This document shows positions 1-7,874 of a stretch of 64,000 nucleotides of DNA, piece by piece. Below the pieces are notes generated by a model. That model worked only from the letters and a program-made list of their open reading frames with translations. It was not told the origin of the DNA and did not search any database. A program made the position numbers and the translations under genes. Origin of the DNA: Adonisia turfae CCMR0081 (GTDB taxonomy: Bacteria > Cyanobacteriota > Cyanobacteriia > Phormidesmidales > Phormidesmidaceae); NCBI RefSeq assembly GCF_011009555.1, contig NZ_QXHD01000003.1, positions 289,239 through 353,238 of the forward strand, written 5' to 3'. Position 1 is the first letter of the stretch, and each line of letters opens with the position of its first letter.

Positions 1-956
1 ATTTCCTGAACAGCATCCTCAAATCTCAAAAAAGCCAAAATCGTGGCAGTTTCTATATTAACAACCCAAACACCACAGTTCCTTTCTTGCAACCGTTCAG
101 TAATGGGGAGCCCACTAAATACGGCAGTTTCTCTTACCTGTGACAGCCCTACAAAAGCCAGCGGCCCCCAGAAATCTAACCCTCTGGTAAAGCCAGGCAA
201 TTGCACAACCGCATTTAATCGTCCTGTTTTTAGATCGACTGTTGATAAATTTCCCTGACCCGATTCTAAAACCCATAGCTGATCACGATACCATCGGGGA
301 GAATGGGGCATTGAAATGTTCTGTGCTAACAGCTGATTGGTGGTAGTGTCCACCACAATGCCGCCATGGGCTTTATGCTCACGCCAACCGTTAGCTGTAT
401 CTGTGGGTGCCAAGGCTGTCACATAACGTGGTTGATGATCACGTATACCTAACCCATTTAAGTGGCAGCGATCATTAATATCATAGGCGCTGACAAATGG
501 TGGTCGCCAGCGGGGCATAAAGCTGTTTTTCCGATCCAGAGTACATAAACAAGAAAATCGAGTATTGATAAACCATAGTTCATCATCAATATAGGCCATT
601 TCATGAATGTCAATATCGCCTGTTATATGACTGTTGCGAGGTAGATAGCAGGCATCATGTTTATTAGGCGGATCAAGGGTCTGACCCACTGCTGGAACAT
701 TACGAAATTCCCAAATTTGATAGCTTGTTCCTAGGGCTATTTTCTCAGGATCGGCAGCCAAACCCATGGGTTGATCAAAAACGCGAAAATGGGTATTTAC
801 CACATTGCCATCGGCACGAACCACAATCAGTTTGCCCGCTTGATAGGTAGATACTACCAGTGATATACCACATTGAGTCAGTATTTCCGTTAGATTTTGG
901 GTGTGAACACTTCGCAAGGGCTTAAGAGACACAGTATCGGAAGAGTAAGATGCCAT
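1..956 (-). CDS. TIGR03032 / DUF4915 family protein (partial, runs off left edge)
   Basis: Reading the minus strand from an ATG at 956 gives 318 codons open to the window edge, so the C-terminus is missing. The translation has the look of the TIGR03032 family (beta-propeller-like proteins of unknown function): FRVFDQPMGLA near residue 60, CLCTLD-x-KNSFMPRWRPPF near 140-155, HLNGLG near 170, and a late MPHSPRWYRDQLWVLESGQG stretch. No signal peptide is visible. The gene stands alone; the next gene is on the opposite strand. The family assignment rests on recognised motifs; substrate and function are unknown. Confidence 0.85.
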   Translation of the reverse strand, partial: MASYSSDTVSLKPLRSVHTQNLTEILTQCGISLVVSTYQAGKLIVVRADGNVVNTHFRVFDQPMGLAADPEKIALGTSYQIWEFRNVPAVGQTLDPPNKHDACYLPRNSHITGDIDIHEMAYIDDELWFINTRFSCLCTLDRKNSFMPRWRPPFVSAYDINDRCHLNGLGIRDHQPRYVTALAPTDTANGWREHKAHGGIVVDTTTNQLLAQNISMPHSPRWYRDQLWVLESGQGNLSTVDLKTGRLNAVVQLPGFTRGLDFWGPLAFVGLSQVRETAVFSGLPITERLQERNCGVWVVNIETATILAFLRFEDAVQE

Positions 957-1176
957 AGGCATAGGTGAGTTAGGAGATAGAAAAATCTCATCTCCTAACC
1001 ATAGCGTGTTTGAACACTATCTGAAAAGAGTGAACTTATTTTTCTAATGGAATTGGCGACAGCTCTAATATCTCGGTCAGAAGTCACACAAACTCGGTCA
1101 TGATTTCGGTCATCCGATTGTTTTGATCAATGTAGATCACTTAGACCGCATTTATTTTCAAGGAGAAACAAGTCTT

Positions 1177-2283
1177 ATGGCTAACTATAATGTAGGAGCA
1201 TTACACGATCCGATCGTTAGTTACACCAACTATAGTCTTACCCAAGGCGACCCAACCGATGTCTTTCGATTCAGTGTCTTTGGTGGTTTTATGGGTAATC
1301 GCGAAATTGGCATTCGCTTACACGATATTAGTGCTAATGACAATGCCAATCTATCGCTGTGGCGAGATACAAATAATAACGGTACCATTGATGCATCCGA
1401 CGATTGGGTTGCCTTGGCTTTGGCTCCCAATAATGATGATGACACTATTAGCTTTAATGCTTCAGCAGGTAATTACTTGCTTCAAGTAAATCGTGTAAAT
1501 GATAGCGTTGGCAGTGTCAGCTATGACCTGGATCTACAGGCCACCCACAGTGCTGGTACACTCGGAGGATCGGTTAAAAGCTACAGCGGTGGTTATCTCA
1601 GTAACACTAATCCAAAAGATGTTATTGAGTTTACGACAAATCACCCTTTTCAGAGAAACATCAACGTAGCCGTTGACAACATTACCAATGGCGGCAATGT
1701 TAGTTTACGAATGTACAGAGACAATGGCAATGGTGTTTTTGATGCGGCAGATACCCTTGTAGCTGGGGAGTTGTACTCTTCGGGTGAAAATAGTCTGAAC
1801 TATAGAGGAACTGCGGATACCTATTTTGTTGAGCTAGAGTACTTCAATAGTGATAGTACCTTCTTTGAGTATGACCTCAAGCTCTCTAGAAGCAATAGCA
1901 AGGCTAGCAATTTACTTGTCGGTGAATTTGATGTTGGTGACCTTACAGGTTTTGGCTATAGTAACGACGGCGTGGTAGGCAATGGTTTCACCACTGATAC
2001 GTATGAGTTTAGTTTGGGACTATACGAAGGGGTGGATATTACGCTGACAAATTTGACAGGTGAGGCCTATATGCGCCTGATCAAAGATAACAATAACAAT
2101 GGCATTGTGGATGCCGGAGAGGTGATTGCTGCAGTAAGCTCTGCAGGCGTCCTTGACAAACACATCAACGATATAACCACGTCTGGAGATTATGCTCTGC
2201 AGGTTGTTATGGGACCTGGCGGCGGTAACGGCGGTGTCAACTATACTGTTGATCTCAATCACTTTACGACACCTTATCCTTAG
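1177..2283 (+). CDS. PPC-like repeat protein with Ca-binding loops (pre-peptidase C-terminal domain type)
   Basis: The chosen ATG at 1177 has an AGGAG ribosome site about ten bases upstream; an upstream in-frame TTG at 1123 is unlikely. The 368-residue product contains three beta-rich repeats of about 110-120 residues. Each has a D-x-N-x-N-G-x-x-D/DxxD loop (DTNNNGTIDASDD, DNGNGVFDAADT, DNNNNGIVDAGE) followed by a YxxDL edge strand. This is the pattern of bacterial pre-peptidase C-terminal (PPC) domains, which normally sit at the end of secreted proteases. Here there is no protease domain and no obvious Sec signal, so secretion may be by type I or another route, or the protein may be intracellular. 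Role unknown. Confidence 0.75.
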   Translation: MANYNVGALHDPIVSYTNYSLTQGDPTDVFRFSVFGGFMGNREIGIRLHDISANDNANLSLWRDTNNNGTIDASDDWVALALAPNNDDDTISFNASAGNYLLQVNRVNDSVGSVSYDLDLQATHSAGTLGGSVKSYSGGYLSNTNPKDVIEFTTNHPFQRNINVAVDNITNGGNVSLRMYRDNGNGVFDAADTLVAGELYSSGENSLNYRGTADTYFVELEYFNSDSTFFEYDLKLSRSNSKASNLLVGEFDVGDLTGFGYSNDGVVGNGFTTDTYEFSLGLYEGVDITLTNLTGEAYMRLIKDNNNNGIVDAGEVIAAVSSAGVLDKHINDITTSGDYALQVVMGPGGGNGGVNYTVDLNHFTTPYP

Positions 2284-2301
2284 GGCATACGGATAGGTTT
2301 A

Positions 2302-2334
2302 GAGCCGTAGTTTGAGATTACTCCGCTGCGGCTC
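2302..2334 (+). terminator. Stem-loop after the PPC-like gene
   Basis: GAGCCGTAG at 2302-2310 pairs with CTGCGGCTC at 2326-2334 (one G-U pair) and is followed by CCTAAAAAGATTTT. It lies about 20 bases past the stop codon, so a transcription terminator is likely, though the U-run is interrupted. Nothing else is visible up to 2543. Confidence 0.5.
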
Positions 2335-2543
2335 CTAAAAAGATTTTAGTTGCCTGCCCATTTTCAAAAGAGACAATTATGCCACCATAGATCGAGCCAG
2401 CTACTAACTACTGATGGGGCTGAGTACCCCTGGTACTAATGCCGATACACAGTTGTTTCTCCTTGGCCTACCTCTCTCCGAAGATTCGTGGTGATGGGCT
2501 TTCCTCATAACCAACAGTTGGTTCTGCCAGGCCTTTGATAACT

Positions 2544-3413
2544 TTAGTGTGTCGTAGGGAACAGATCATTTGCAATAGCTGTTCCCAACAGCACCAGCCC
2601 ACACCCCAAAATCATGGACGATGTTACGGCTTCTTGTAGGACAATGGCCCCCCACAGCATGGCAAACATGGGAATCAAATAGGTAACAGTCAGCGCCTTG
2701 GTGGAACCAATATTTTGAATCAGTCTGAAGTAGAGAATGTAGGCAAAGGCGGTAGATAATACAGCTAGGGCCAGAACAGCTATGGCAACACCTGCAGATG
2801 GCACCTGCTGAGGAATCGTGAAGGGGAGGGCTGGAATGATTACCAAAGCGGCTCCCAGTTGACTGCCTGTAGTCACAACTAATGATGGAACACCAGCCAG
2901 GTTTTTCTTAATGTAGGGAGCTGCGATCGCGTACATTAATGCAGCGGATAATGCTGCAACTACGGCCACTAAAAAACTAGGGGTGGTGTCGACAGCTTTC
3001 CAACCGACGAGGATAACAACACCAATAAAGCCCAGCACAAATCCCACCTTGCGGGATGGTGTCAGTCTCTCGCTCAACCACACCGAGGCTACCACCGTTC
3101 CAAAGAGCGGGGCTGTCCCATTCAAAATAGACGTAAAGCCTGCGGGGAGCGATACGGACGCGAAGGCCAACAGCAAAAATGGAATTGCGGAATTGAGGCA
3201 CCCAACGATCAACAGGGGCATCAGCTGACGACGCATTGTTCCCATAAGACGTAGCCGAGCCAGTACTGGTAACAGAACTAGGCCTGCCAGCAAAACACGA
3301 AACTCAATGAGCCAAACGGGTCCTAACACGGGCGCTGCAATCCGCATAAACAAAAATGAACCACCCCATAGGGCCGCCAGCAATAACAGTTCCAGAATAT
3401 TTGATAGCTTCAT
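2544..3413 (-). CDS. EamA/DMT family transporter
   Basis: A 289-residue membrane protein with about ten hydrophobic helices in two homologous halves, each an EamA domain (about residues 5-135 and 145-280). The opening ALWGGSFLFMRIAAPVLGP and the helix FAYILYFRLIQNIGSTKA are typical of drug/metabolite exporters. The ATG overlaps the stop codon of the upstream AraC-Ogt gene by four bases (ATGA), so the two are almost certainly translationally coupled. Substrate cannot be deduced; export of a small metabolite, perhaps an alkylating or toxic compound given its partner, is only an inference. Confidence 0.85.
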   Translation of the reverse strand: MKLSNILELLLLAALWGGSFLFMRIAAPVLGPVWLIEFRVLLAGLVLLPVLARLRLMGTMRRQLMPLLIVGCLNSAIPFLLLAFASVSLPAGFTSILNGTAPLFGTVVASVWLSERLTPSRKVGFVLGFIGVVILVGWKAVDTTPSFLVAVVAALSAALMYAIAAPYIKKNLAGVPSLVVTTGSQLGAALVIIPALPFTIPQQVPSAGVAIAVLALAVLSTAFAYILYFRLIQNIGSTKALTVTYLIPMFAMLWGAIVLQEAVTSSMILGCGLVLLGTAIANDLFPTTH

Positions 3414-4273
3414 GGCTGCACCTCTGCCTGACTAGCTTCCCAACCTAACAGTGCAGTCTTTCGGTCTAAGCCCCAACGATAGCCACCGATCTCTCCTGAA
3501 CCACGAATCACTCGATGGCAAGGAATCAGATATCCCACCGGATTACGACCAACTGCATTGCCAATGGCCCGAGCTGCTGTGGGTTTGCCAATGGCCGTAG
3601 CTAAGCTCTGATAGGTGGTAAGCCCCCCAAACGGGATTTGTAATAGGGCACGCCACACTTGAATCTGAAAATTTGTGCCTTTGACATGGAGGGTTAAGGG
3701 AGACTGCTGATCAGATTGAAATATGCGATCGCACATGATCTCAGTCTCGTTTTGATCGCTGATAATATCAGCCTTGGGCCATTCTGCTTGCAAGTGCTGT
3801 ACAGCAGGGGACTCGTCTACATTATCGAGAAAGTGTAAATTGCAGATACCCCGATCAGTAATCGCGATCAAACAGCCGCCAAACGGTGTGTCATGAATGC
3901 CATAGCGAATCTGTAATCCTGCACCTGATGCTTTATATTCCCCCGGTGTCATCGCCTCCAATTGCACAAACAGATCATGTAAACGACCTGAACTTGACAA
4001 GCCTGACTCTAGCGTTAGTTCCAACAGGCTTTTAGTTTCAGCAATTTTAGATTTCGCATATTCAAGGGTGAGGTATTGCAAAAAACGTTTTGGACTAATA
4101 CCAGCCCATTTTGTGAATAACCGTTGAAAATGATACTCACTAAGATTTACATGCCGAGCAATCGTGGCCAAACTCGGCTGCTCCAAATGATTTTCGCGAA
4201 TGAATGTAATTGCTTTGGCTATTTGCCCATAGGTGTGTGCGCTATAATCCGTAGCCTTCATTAATAAACTCAT
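3410..4273 (-). CDS. AraC-type HTH fused to methylated-DNA-cysteine methyltransferase (Ada-like)
   Basis: From the ATG at 4273 (AAGG about nine bases upstream) the product is 287 residues. Residues about 13-105 form an AraC helix-turn-helix pair (YHFQRLFTKWAGISPKRFLQ). The C-terminal part is an Ogt/Ada-C methyltransferase with the active-site PCHRV motif (Cys about 252) followed by GYRWG and K-x-x-LL. O6-methylguanine or O4-methylthymine is repaired by irreversible transfer to that cysteine. The N-terminal zinc/phosphotriester-sensing module of E. coli Ada is absent, so methyl-triester activation by that route is not expected. An in-frame start at 4339 would add 22 residues. The downstream EamA gene overlaps it. 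Confidence 0.9.
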   Translation of the reverse strand: MSLLMKATDYSAHTYGQIAKAITFIRENHLEQPSLATIARHVNLSEYHFQRLFTKWAGISPKRFLQYLTLEYAKSKIAETKSLLELTLESGLSSSGRLHDLFVQLEAMTPGEYKASGAGLQIRYGIHDTPFGGCLIAITDRGICNLHFLDNVDESPAVQHLQAEWPKADIISDQNETEIMCDRIFQSDQQSPLTLHVKGTNFQIQVWRALLQIPFGGLTTYQSLATAIGKPTAARAIGNAVGRNPVGYLIPCHRVIRGSGEIGGYRWGLDRKTALLGWEASQAEVQP

Positions 4274-4409
4274 GCTGTCGCCTTGATCATATGCTAGTTG
4301 CATTTCATCAAGGTATCGATAACAGCAGGGGCCTACCACCCGTTTCTTGCTAACTAGACTGACAATCCCATGGTTCGCTATTAAGATCTGGCATTACTAT
4401 CTCACTATC

Positions 4410-4547
4410 CTATAAAAAAGAACCCACCCCATAGAAAGCCCACTGCAAGGCGAGGTAGATCCCAAAAACGCCAGTATAGAAACCAACAACGGCCAACGCT
4501 ATTTTCCACAATTTCCACCCCCAAACTTTCCAAAACTTTACCAACAC
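4410..4547 (-). CDS. Possible small membrane protein in an otherwise gene-less gap (4274-4700)
   Basis: The gap holds no convincing normal-size gene. On the minus strand, a frame ending at 4410 codes for 45 residues from a GTG. It has a lysine/tryptophan-rich start and then a 25-residue hydrophobic stretch (VVGFYTGVFGIYLALQWAFY). The composition looks like a real membrane helix, but there is no ribosome site and the frame closes just upstream, so it may be the tail of a degraded gene. A longer overlapping frame (4405-4680) has a much less protein-like composition. Confidence 0.2.
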   Translation of the reverse strand: MLVKFWKVWGWKLWKIALAVVGFYTGVFGIYLALQWAFYGVGSFL

Positions 4548-4700
4548 AAAAAAACTGTAAAGCGCCAGGAATTAAAGCATTTCTCCGTGGAATTACCCCT
4601 AACGCATCTACGACGGCCTCCGGGTACCCTAAAGTCGTTTGCCGCCTGGTGCACCAGGCTTTTATTTCTACCTTTAGCACTAAACAACTAGTGCCTAACC

Positions 4701-5144
4701 ATGGCCACGCTCAATATTCGCGGTCTTATTTTTCTTATGACTGCTGCTATTCCTGGCCACCTAATCAGTTACTTTTCCTTCGATTATGTGCCACAACCAA
4801 GATTGGGCTTTGCTAGTATTTTTATGGTCATCATCGATCTTGTCTATCGCGCCCGACAAGATAACTTAAACAAACAAATTCCTATGCAACCAATTGATAT
4901 CCTACCACCTGAAATTGCATCACAGATACCAAATGAGACCATACCTTATATAACTGAAGACATGGCTCGACAAGTGGTCGATGCTCTCAGCAACAATCTA
5001 TCTGTTTCTCCGGAAAGGCAAGCTAGGATTGATGCATTTGTGGAAGAGAAAAATGTTGAGTATGACGAGTGGTTACGAGAGAGAAGAGCAGAAGGCCTTC
5101 CTGACCCTGAGATACATGGAGTAGTGTTTGTTATTCCACAATAA
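4701..5144 (+). CDS. Unknown membrane-anchored protein, first gene of a two-gene operon
   Basis: 147 residues. Two hydrophobic segments (about 7-27 and 34-48) are followed by a charged, soluble tail of about 95 residues rich in Glu, Arg and Asp, including an SPERQARIDAFVEEKNVEYD stretch likely to be helical. I recognise no family. The stop is two bases before the next ATG, so the two genes are very probably co-translated. Local sequence is more AT-rich than the neighbouring genes and it borders decayed genes, which suggests acquisition by transfer. Confidence 0.6.
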   Translation: MATLNIRGLIFLMTAAIPGHLISYFSFDYVPQPRLGFASIFMVIIDLVYRARQDNLNKQIPMQPIDILPPEIASQIPNETIPYITEDMARQVVDALSNNLSVSPERQARIDAFVEEKNVEYDEWLRERRAEGLPDPEIHGVVFVIPQ

Positions 5145-5146
5145 TA

Positions 5147-5950
5147 ATGGTAAGCAGACTAACTTGCCTTGACGATATAATATTGGAGAATGGCTTAATT
5201 TCAGTTTCTAAGAACTGGGGTTTTTCTTCACCCGACTCACACAGGGAAGCCTATGTCTTTGAAACAGACTTTGATAGTGTGCTGTGTGCATTAGATAGCA
5301 CTCTTGGTATTGAGCAGCATCTCTCAAATGTCTATGGTAAAACTGTTAGCTTATTCGACAGGAAATACGCGCTGCTTTACCGGCTCAAAGGATACAAGTA
5401 CATCATTCTCGATATTGACCAGATTTGTCTGGAGCAGGCACTGGACATTAGGCTGCGCATTCTTTCAGAATTGCTTCCAGCAGCATCAGTAGCTAGATTT
5501 TTTACAGGAGAAGAGGCAGGATACGTTATTTATAGAAATGGAATACTAGAAAAGTGTTTTATTCCAGCTTTCTCAACTATAAAAGGCTATGAGGACCTCA
5601 CAGGACGTGAACTTTGGGACTATTGGGGATACCTTGTTGAGGCTAGTGATGTAAAACGGCAAGAATGTGGAAGAGACGAAAATCCACCTATGACAAGCAC
5701 ATACTATCATGTAATTGATAGAATAGAAGATATTGATAGTTTTGTCATAAAGGAGGAAATTACGGCAGATAGACCTTATCCTAGAGGGCGCATAATGGAT
5801 AGGCTGGGCATCTATATTCCAGAGTTTCTCCCTATGCGAGATTCGGAATCAAGTAACAACTATATGTTCGACTTCCTAGAAATGGGCAAAGACCCATTTG
5901 ATAGGATTGATTGCTTATGGTTTTCCCAAAACGCATATCTCGACGGCTAA
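5147..5950 (+). CDS. Unknown soluble protein, second gene of the operon
   Basis: 267 residues, acidic, no signal peptide or membrane helix. It is mixed alpha/beta in appearance with hydrophobic strands such as KYIILDIDQICL near 85-96 and many aromatic residues (ELWDYWGYLVEA, about 165). No motif I know is present. It starts two bases after the upstream stop. The arrangement, a small membrane-anchored protein plus an acidic soluble partner in an AT-rich island, would fit several kinds of two-gene accessory module (for example effector/immunity), but nothing in the sequence proves it. Confidence 0.6.
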   Translation: MVSRLTCLDDIILENGLISVSKNWGFSSPDSHREAYVFETDFDSVLCALDSTLGIEQHLSNVYGKTVSLFDRKYALLYRLKGYKYIILDIDQICLEQALDIRLRILSELLPAASVARFFTGEEAGYVIYRNGILEKCFIPAFSTIKGYEDLTGRELWDYWGYLVEASDVKRQECGRDENPPMTSTYYHVIDRIEDIDSFVIKEEITADRPYPRGRIMDRLGIYIPEFLPMRDSESSNNYMFDFLEMGKDPFDRIDCLWFSQNAYLDG

Positions 5951-5986
5951 ATAATAACATCAAAATTTTAAGCCTTATTGATGTTG

Positions 5987-6358
5987 TTACTCAGCTGACA
6001 TAAACCACCAAGCCAGATGACTACATTGGGCACAGTCAAACCAAGTTAAAAGGTATATTAAATCAACTATAGTTATAGCTTGAGAAGTAAAATTCTCTTT
6101 TATAAAATTCATATGAGTCCGAAAAAGAAAGATTTTAGTTAAAAGCCCGACTATTCCTATAGAAACTAGGTCATCTAGGAAAATATTATGCGCTTTAGTG
6201 TTTAGATGACCAGACGAATATATCGTGTTCTCGTCTTGGCAGAATGCTTGGCTATTCCCAATATAAACAACTTCATAGGGTGAACAATATTTATCGGCTT
6301 CTGCTATCACCAGACCATCAAATCCCCATCCGAATAAAGGTCTTTTAAAGAGGGTTTT
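5987..6358 (-). pseudogene. C-terminal remnant of an O-antigen ligase / polymerase (Wzy_C type)
   Basis: Translating the minus strand gives KRPLFGWGFDGL at about 6311-6346 and later a KAHNIFLDDLVSIGIVGLL stretch. These are the two hallmark segments of O-antigen ligase family proteins (R-P-x-x-G-x-G-F, and H-N-x-x-L-D-x-L-x-x-x-G-I-x-G-L). Only about 120 codons remain. An in-frame TAA lies just upstream near 6400, no start codon with a ribosome site precedes the fragment, and the ten or so membrane helices of the family are missing. It follows another truncated gene (6468-6968), so this is decayed DNA. Confidence 0.65.
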
Positions 6359-6467
6359 CGCGCTGGTATGGTGGGCGTGGTGGCGGCAGCACTGTCTTTA
6401 TGCCCATATGGTTGTTTGGCATTATTACATTCGTCTGTGTGTTAACAGGCCACGCTGACGTTTAAAC

Positions 6468-6968
6468 TCACAACAACGCCTTCTTATCCAGCTTGCCCAA
6501 CGACGTATACGGTAGCTCCTCCCGAAACTCAATCACTCCAGGTATCTGATACCGCGCAACCCTGGTTTTTAACCAATCACGCATAGCCGACACATCCAAC
6601 CCACTGTCTGGCTTTATAACAATTACTGCCTTTAGCCGTTGACCAAACTCTTTATCTGGTATCCCCAGCACCGCTGCCGCCTCTATGTGCGGATGCTGCA
6701 TTAAAACGGTTTCTAACTCAATCGGGTAAACATTCTCACCACCAGAGACAATCATGTCATCCACCCGACCACAGAGAAAAATATCTCCTTGGTCATCTCG
6801 ATAGGCCAGATCGCCCGTCTCAATTAAAGTCTTACAATACGATGCGATCTGGTTTGCTTCGCTTCAGCTGCTTGTTGCTTGGCTGATAGGCCATCTGGGA
6901 AGCAGATAAAACAGGCCCACAGGCGTTAACAACCGAGTGCAATATAGCTTCCCTAGCAGCGTGCTCAT
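6468..6968 (-). pseudogene. Acyl-CoA synthetase (AMP-binding) with a large internal deletion and a TGA
   Basis: The ATG at 6968 overlaps the stop of the upstream SDR gene (TGATG), a normal operon junction, and codes for a hydrophobic 34-residue N-terminus (MSTLLGKLYCTRLLTP...) before a TGA. In the same frame the sequence resumes as the C-terminal domain of an ANL ligase: IETGDLAYRDDQGDIF, the GRVDDMIVSGGENVYPIE hinge, and a final P-x-T-SLGKLDKK segment with the catalytic lysine region. The ATP/substrate core of about 350 residues, including the SGT-T-G-x-P-K loop, is absent. This is one deletion plus a stop, so the protein cannot work as a ligase. Its two operon partners are intact. Confidence 0.8.
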
Positions 6969-7783
6969 CAGGTTCTTGATTTGCGTCTATGTCCGAGGAT
7001 CACTTCCCAGGGCCAGCGACCGATTACGGATGCCAACTGTCCAGCCATCAACCACCATGGGGCATAGGTGCGCCTGCGGGAAATAATTGCTCGACAAATT
7101 AACTGCGCCACCTGCTCGGGCAGCATGGCAGGCATGTCGTTATATGCCTTGGTCGGTTTAATCATGCGTGTACGCACCAGCGGTAGATAAATGGATGTGG
7201 TACTGACACCCTGGGCATTTAATTCCAGAGCGACGCTGCGAAACCACTGGTCAAATGCCGTTTTTGAAGCTTGATAGGCCGCCCACTTAGGGGCAGGAAT
7301 CAGCAGCACATTGACCGCAGAAATATTAATCACCTGTCCCTGCCGCGCCACTAGACCAGGAATCAGACCCAGCATCAGCTGCACCGGGCCAACGTAGTTC
7401 AGATTCATGGTGCGGGTAAAATCATGCATTCGATGGAGGGAGTCAAAAATAGAGCGATGGATGGATTTTCCGGCATTGCTGACAAAAACATCCACCCGGC
7501 CTGACAGCTGATGCAGTAATGCATCCACCTCAGCCGGATTTCGTAAATCGCAGGGTAGTACGTCCGCTCGCCCACCTTTTGCTTCAACCCGCTGTCTTAC
7601 CTGCCTCAGTTTCTCAGCTGTGCGCGCCACCAGCAGCAGATGGGCACCCGTATCTGCCAGACTCTCTGCCAAACATTCACCAATGCTATAGCTTGCCCCC
7701 GTAATCAATCCAGTCTTGCCCGCCAGCCGTTGCTGTAGCTTGGCTCGACTAAATCCGAGAATTGGGAAAAAGAGAAGTCTCAC
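6968..7783 (-). CDS. Short-chain dehydrogenase/reductase
   Basis: 271 residues from a GTG at 7783. It has the classical SDR set: TGASYSIG cofactor loop (28-35), NAG (103-105), Ser155, and the catalytic YQASK (Tyr170, Lys174). The N-terminal 20 residues and a tryptophan-rich C-terminus (WWLMAGQLASVIGRWPWE) suggest membrane association. It sits between a CrtI-like FAD oxidoreductase upstream and a ruined acyl-CoA synthetase downstream whose start overlaps its stop, so the operon once encoded a lipid or long-chain acyl modification route. The exact substrate is not visible. An 18-base perfect palindrome ends seven bases before the GTG. Confidence 0.85.
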   Translation of the reverse strand: MRLLFFPILGFSRAKLQQRLAGKTGLITGASYSIGECLAESLADTGAHLLLVARTAEKLRQVRQRVEAKGGRADVLPCDLRNPAEVDALLHQLSGRVDVFVSNAGKSIHRSIFDSLHRMHDFTRTMNLNYVGPVQLMLGLIPGLVARQGQVINISAVNVLLIPAPKWAAYQASKTAFDQWFRSVALELNAQGVSTTSIYLPLVRTRMIKPTKAYNDMPAMLPEQVAQLICRAIISRRRTYAPWWLMAGQLASVIGRWPWEVILGHRRKSRT

Positions 7784-7789
7784 GGCTCA

Positions 7790-7853
7790 ATGATTTTTAA
7801 AAATCATCATAAAACTACAGAAAATGCCTGTTCCATAATGCATTTTCTGCAGT
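7790..7853. repeat. Palindrome plus stem-loop between the FAD oxidoreductase and the SDR
   Basis: 7790-7807 is a perfect 18-base palindrome (ATGATTTTTAAAAATCAT) immediately upstream of the SDR start on the minus strand. Next to it, 7814-7827 and 7840-7853 form a 14-base inverted repeat (one mismatch, 12-base loop, arm GCATTTTCTGC). In the minus-strand transcript the stem-loop comes first. It could be an intercistronic attenuator, a processing site or a partial terminator. Confidence 0.6.
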
Positions 7854-7874
7854 TAAAAAAATTGTTTTGAACTG

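Noticed and set aside
43..258. 71-codon plus-strand frame
   Set aside because: It is antisense to the TIGR03032 gene, which explains the sequence much better.
4405..4680. 91-codon minus-strand frame with a GTG start
   Set aside because: Composition is unnatural, no ribosome site, and it overlaps another frame with a clearer membrane helix.
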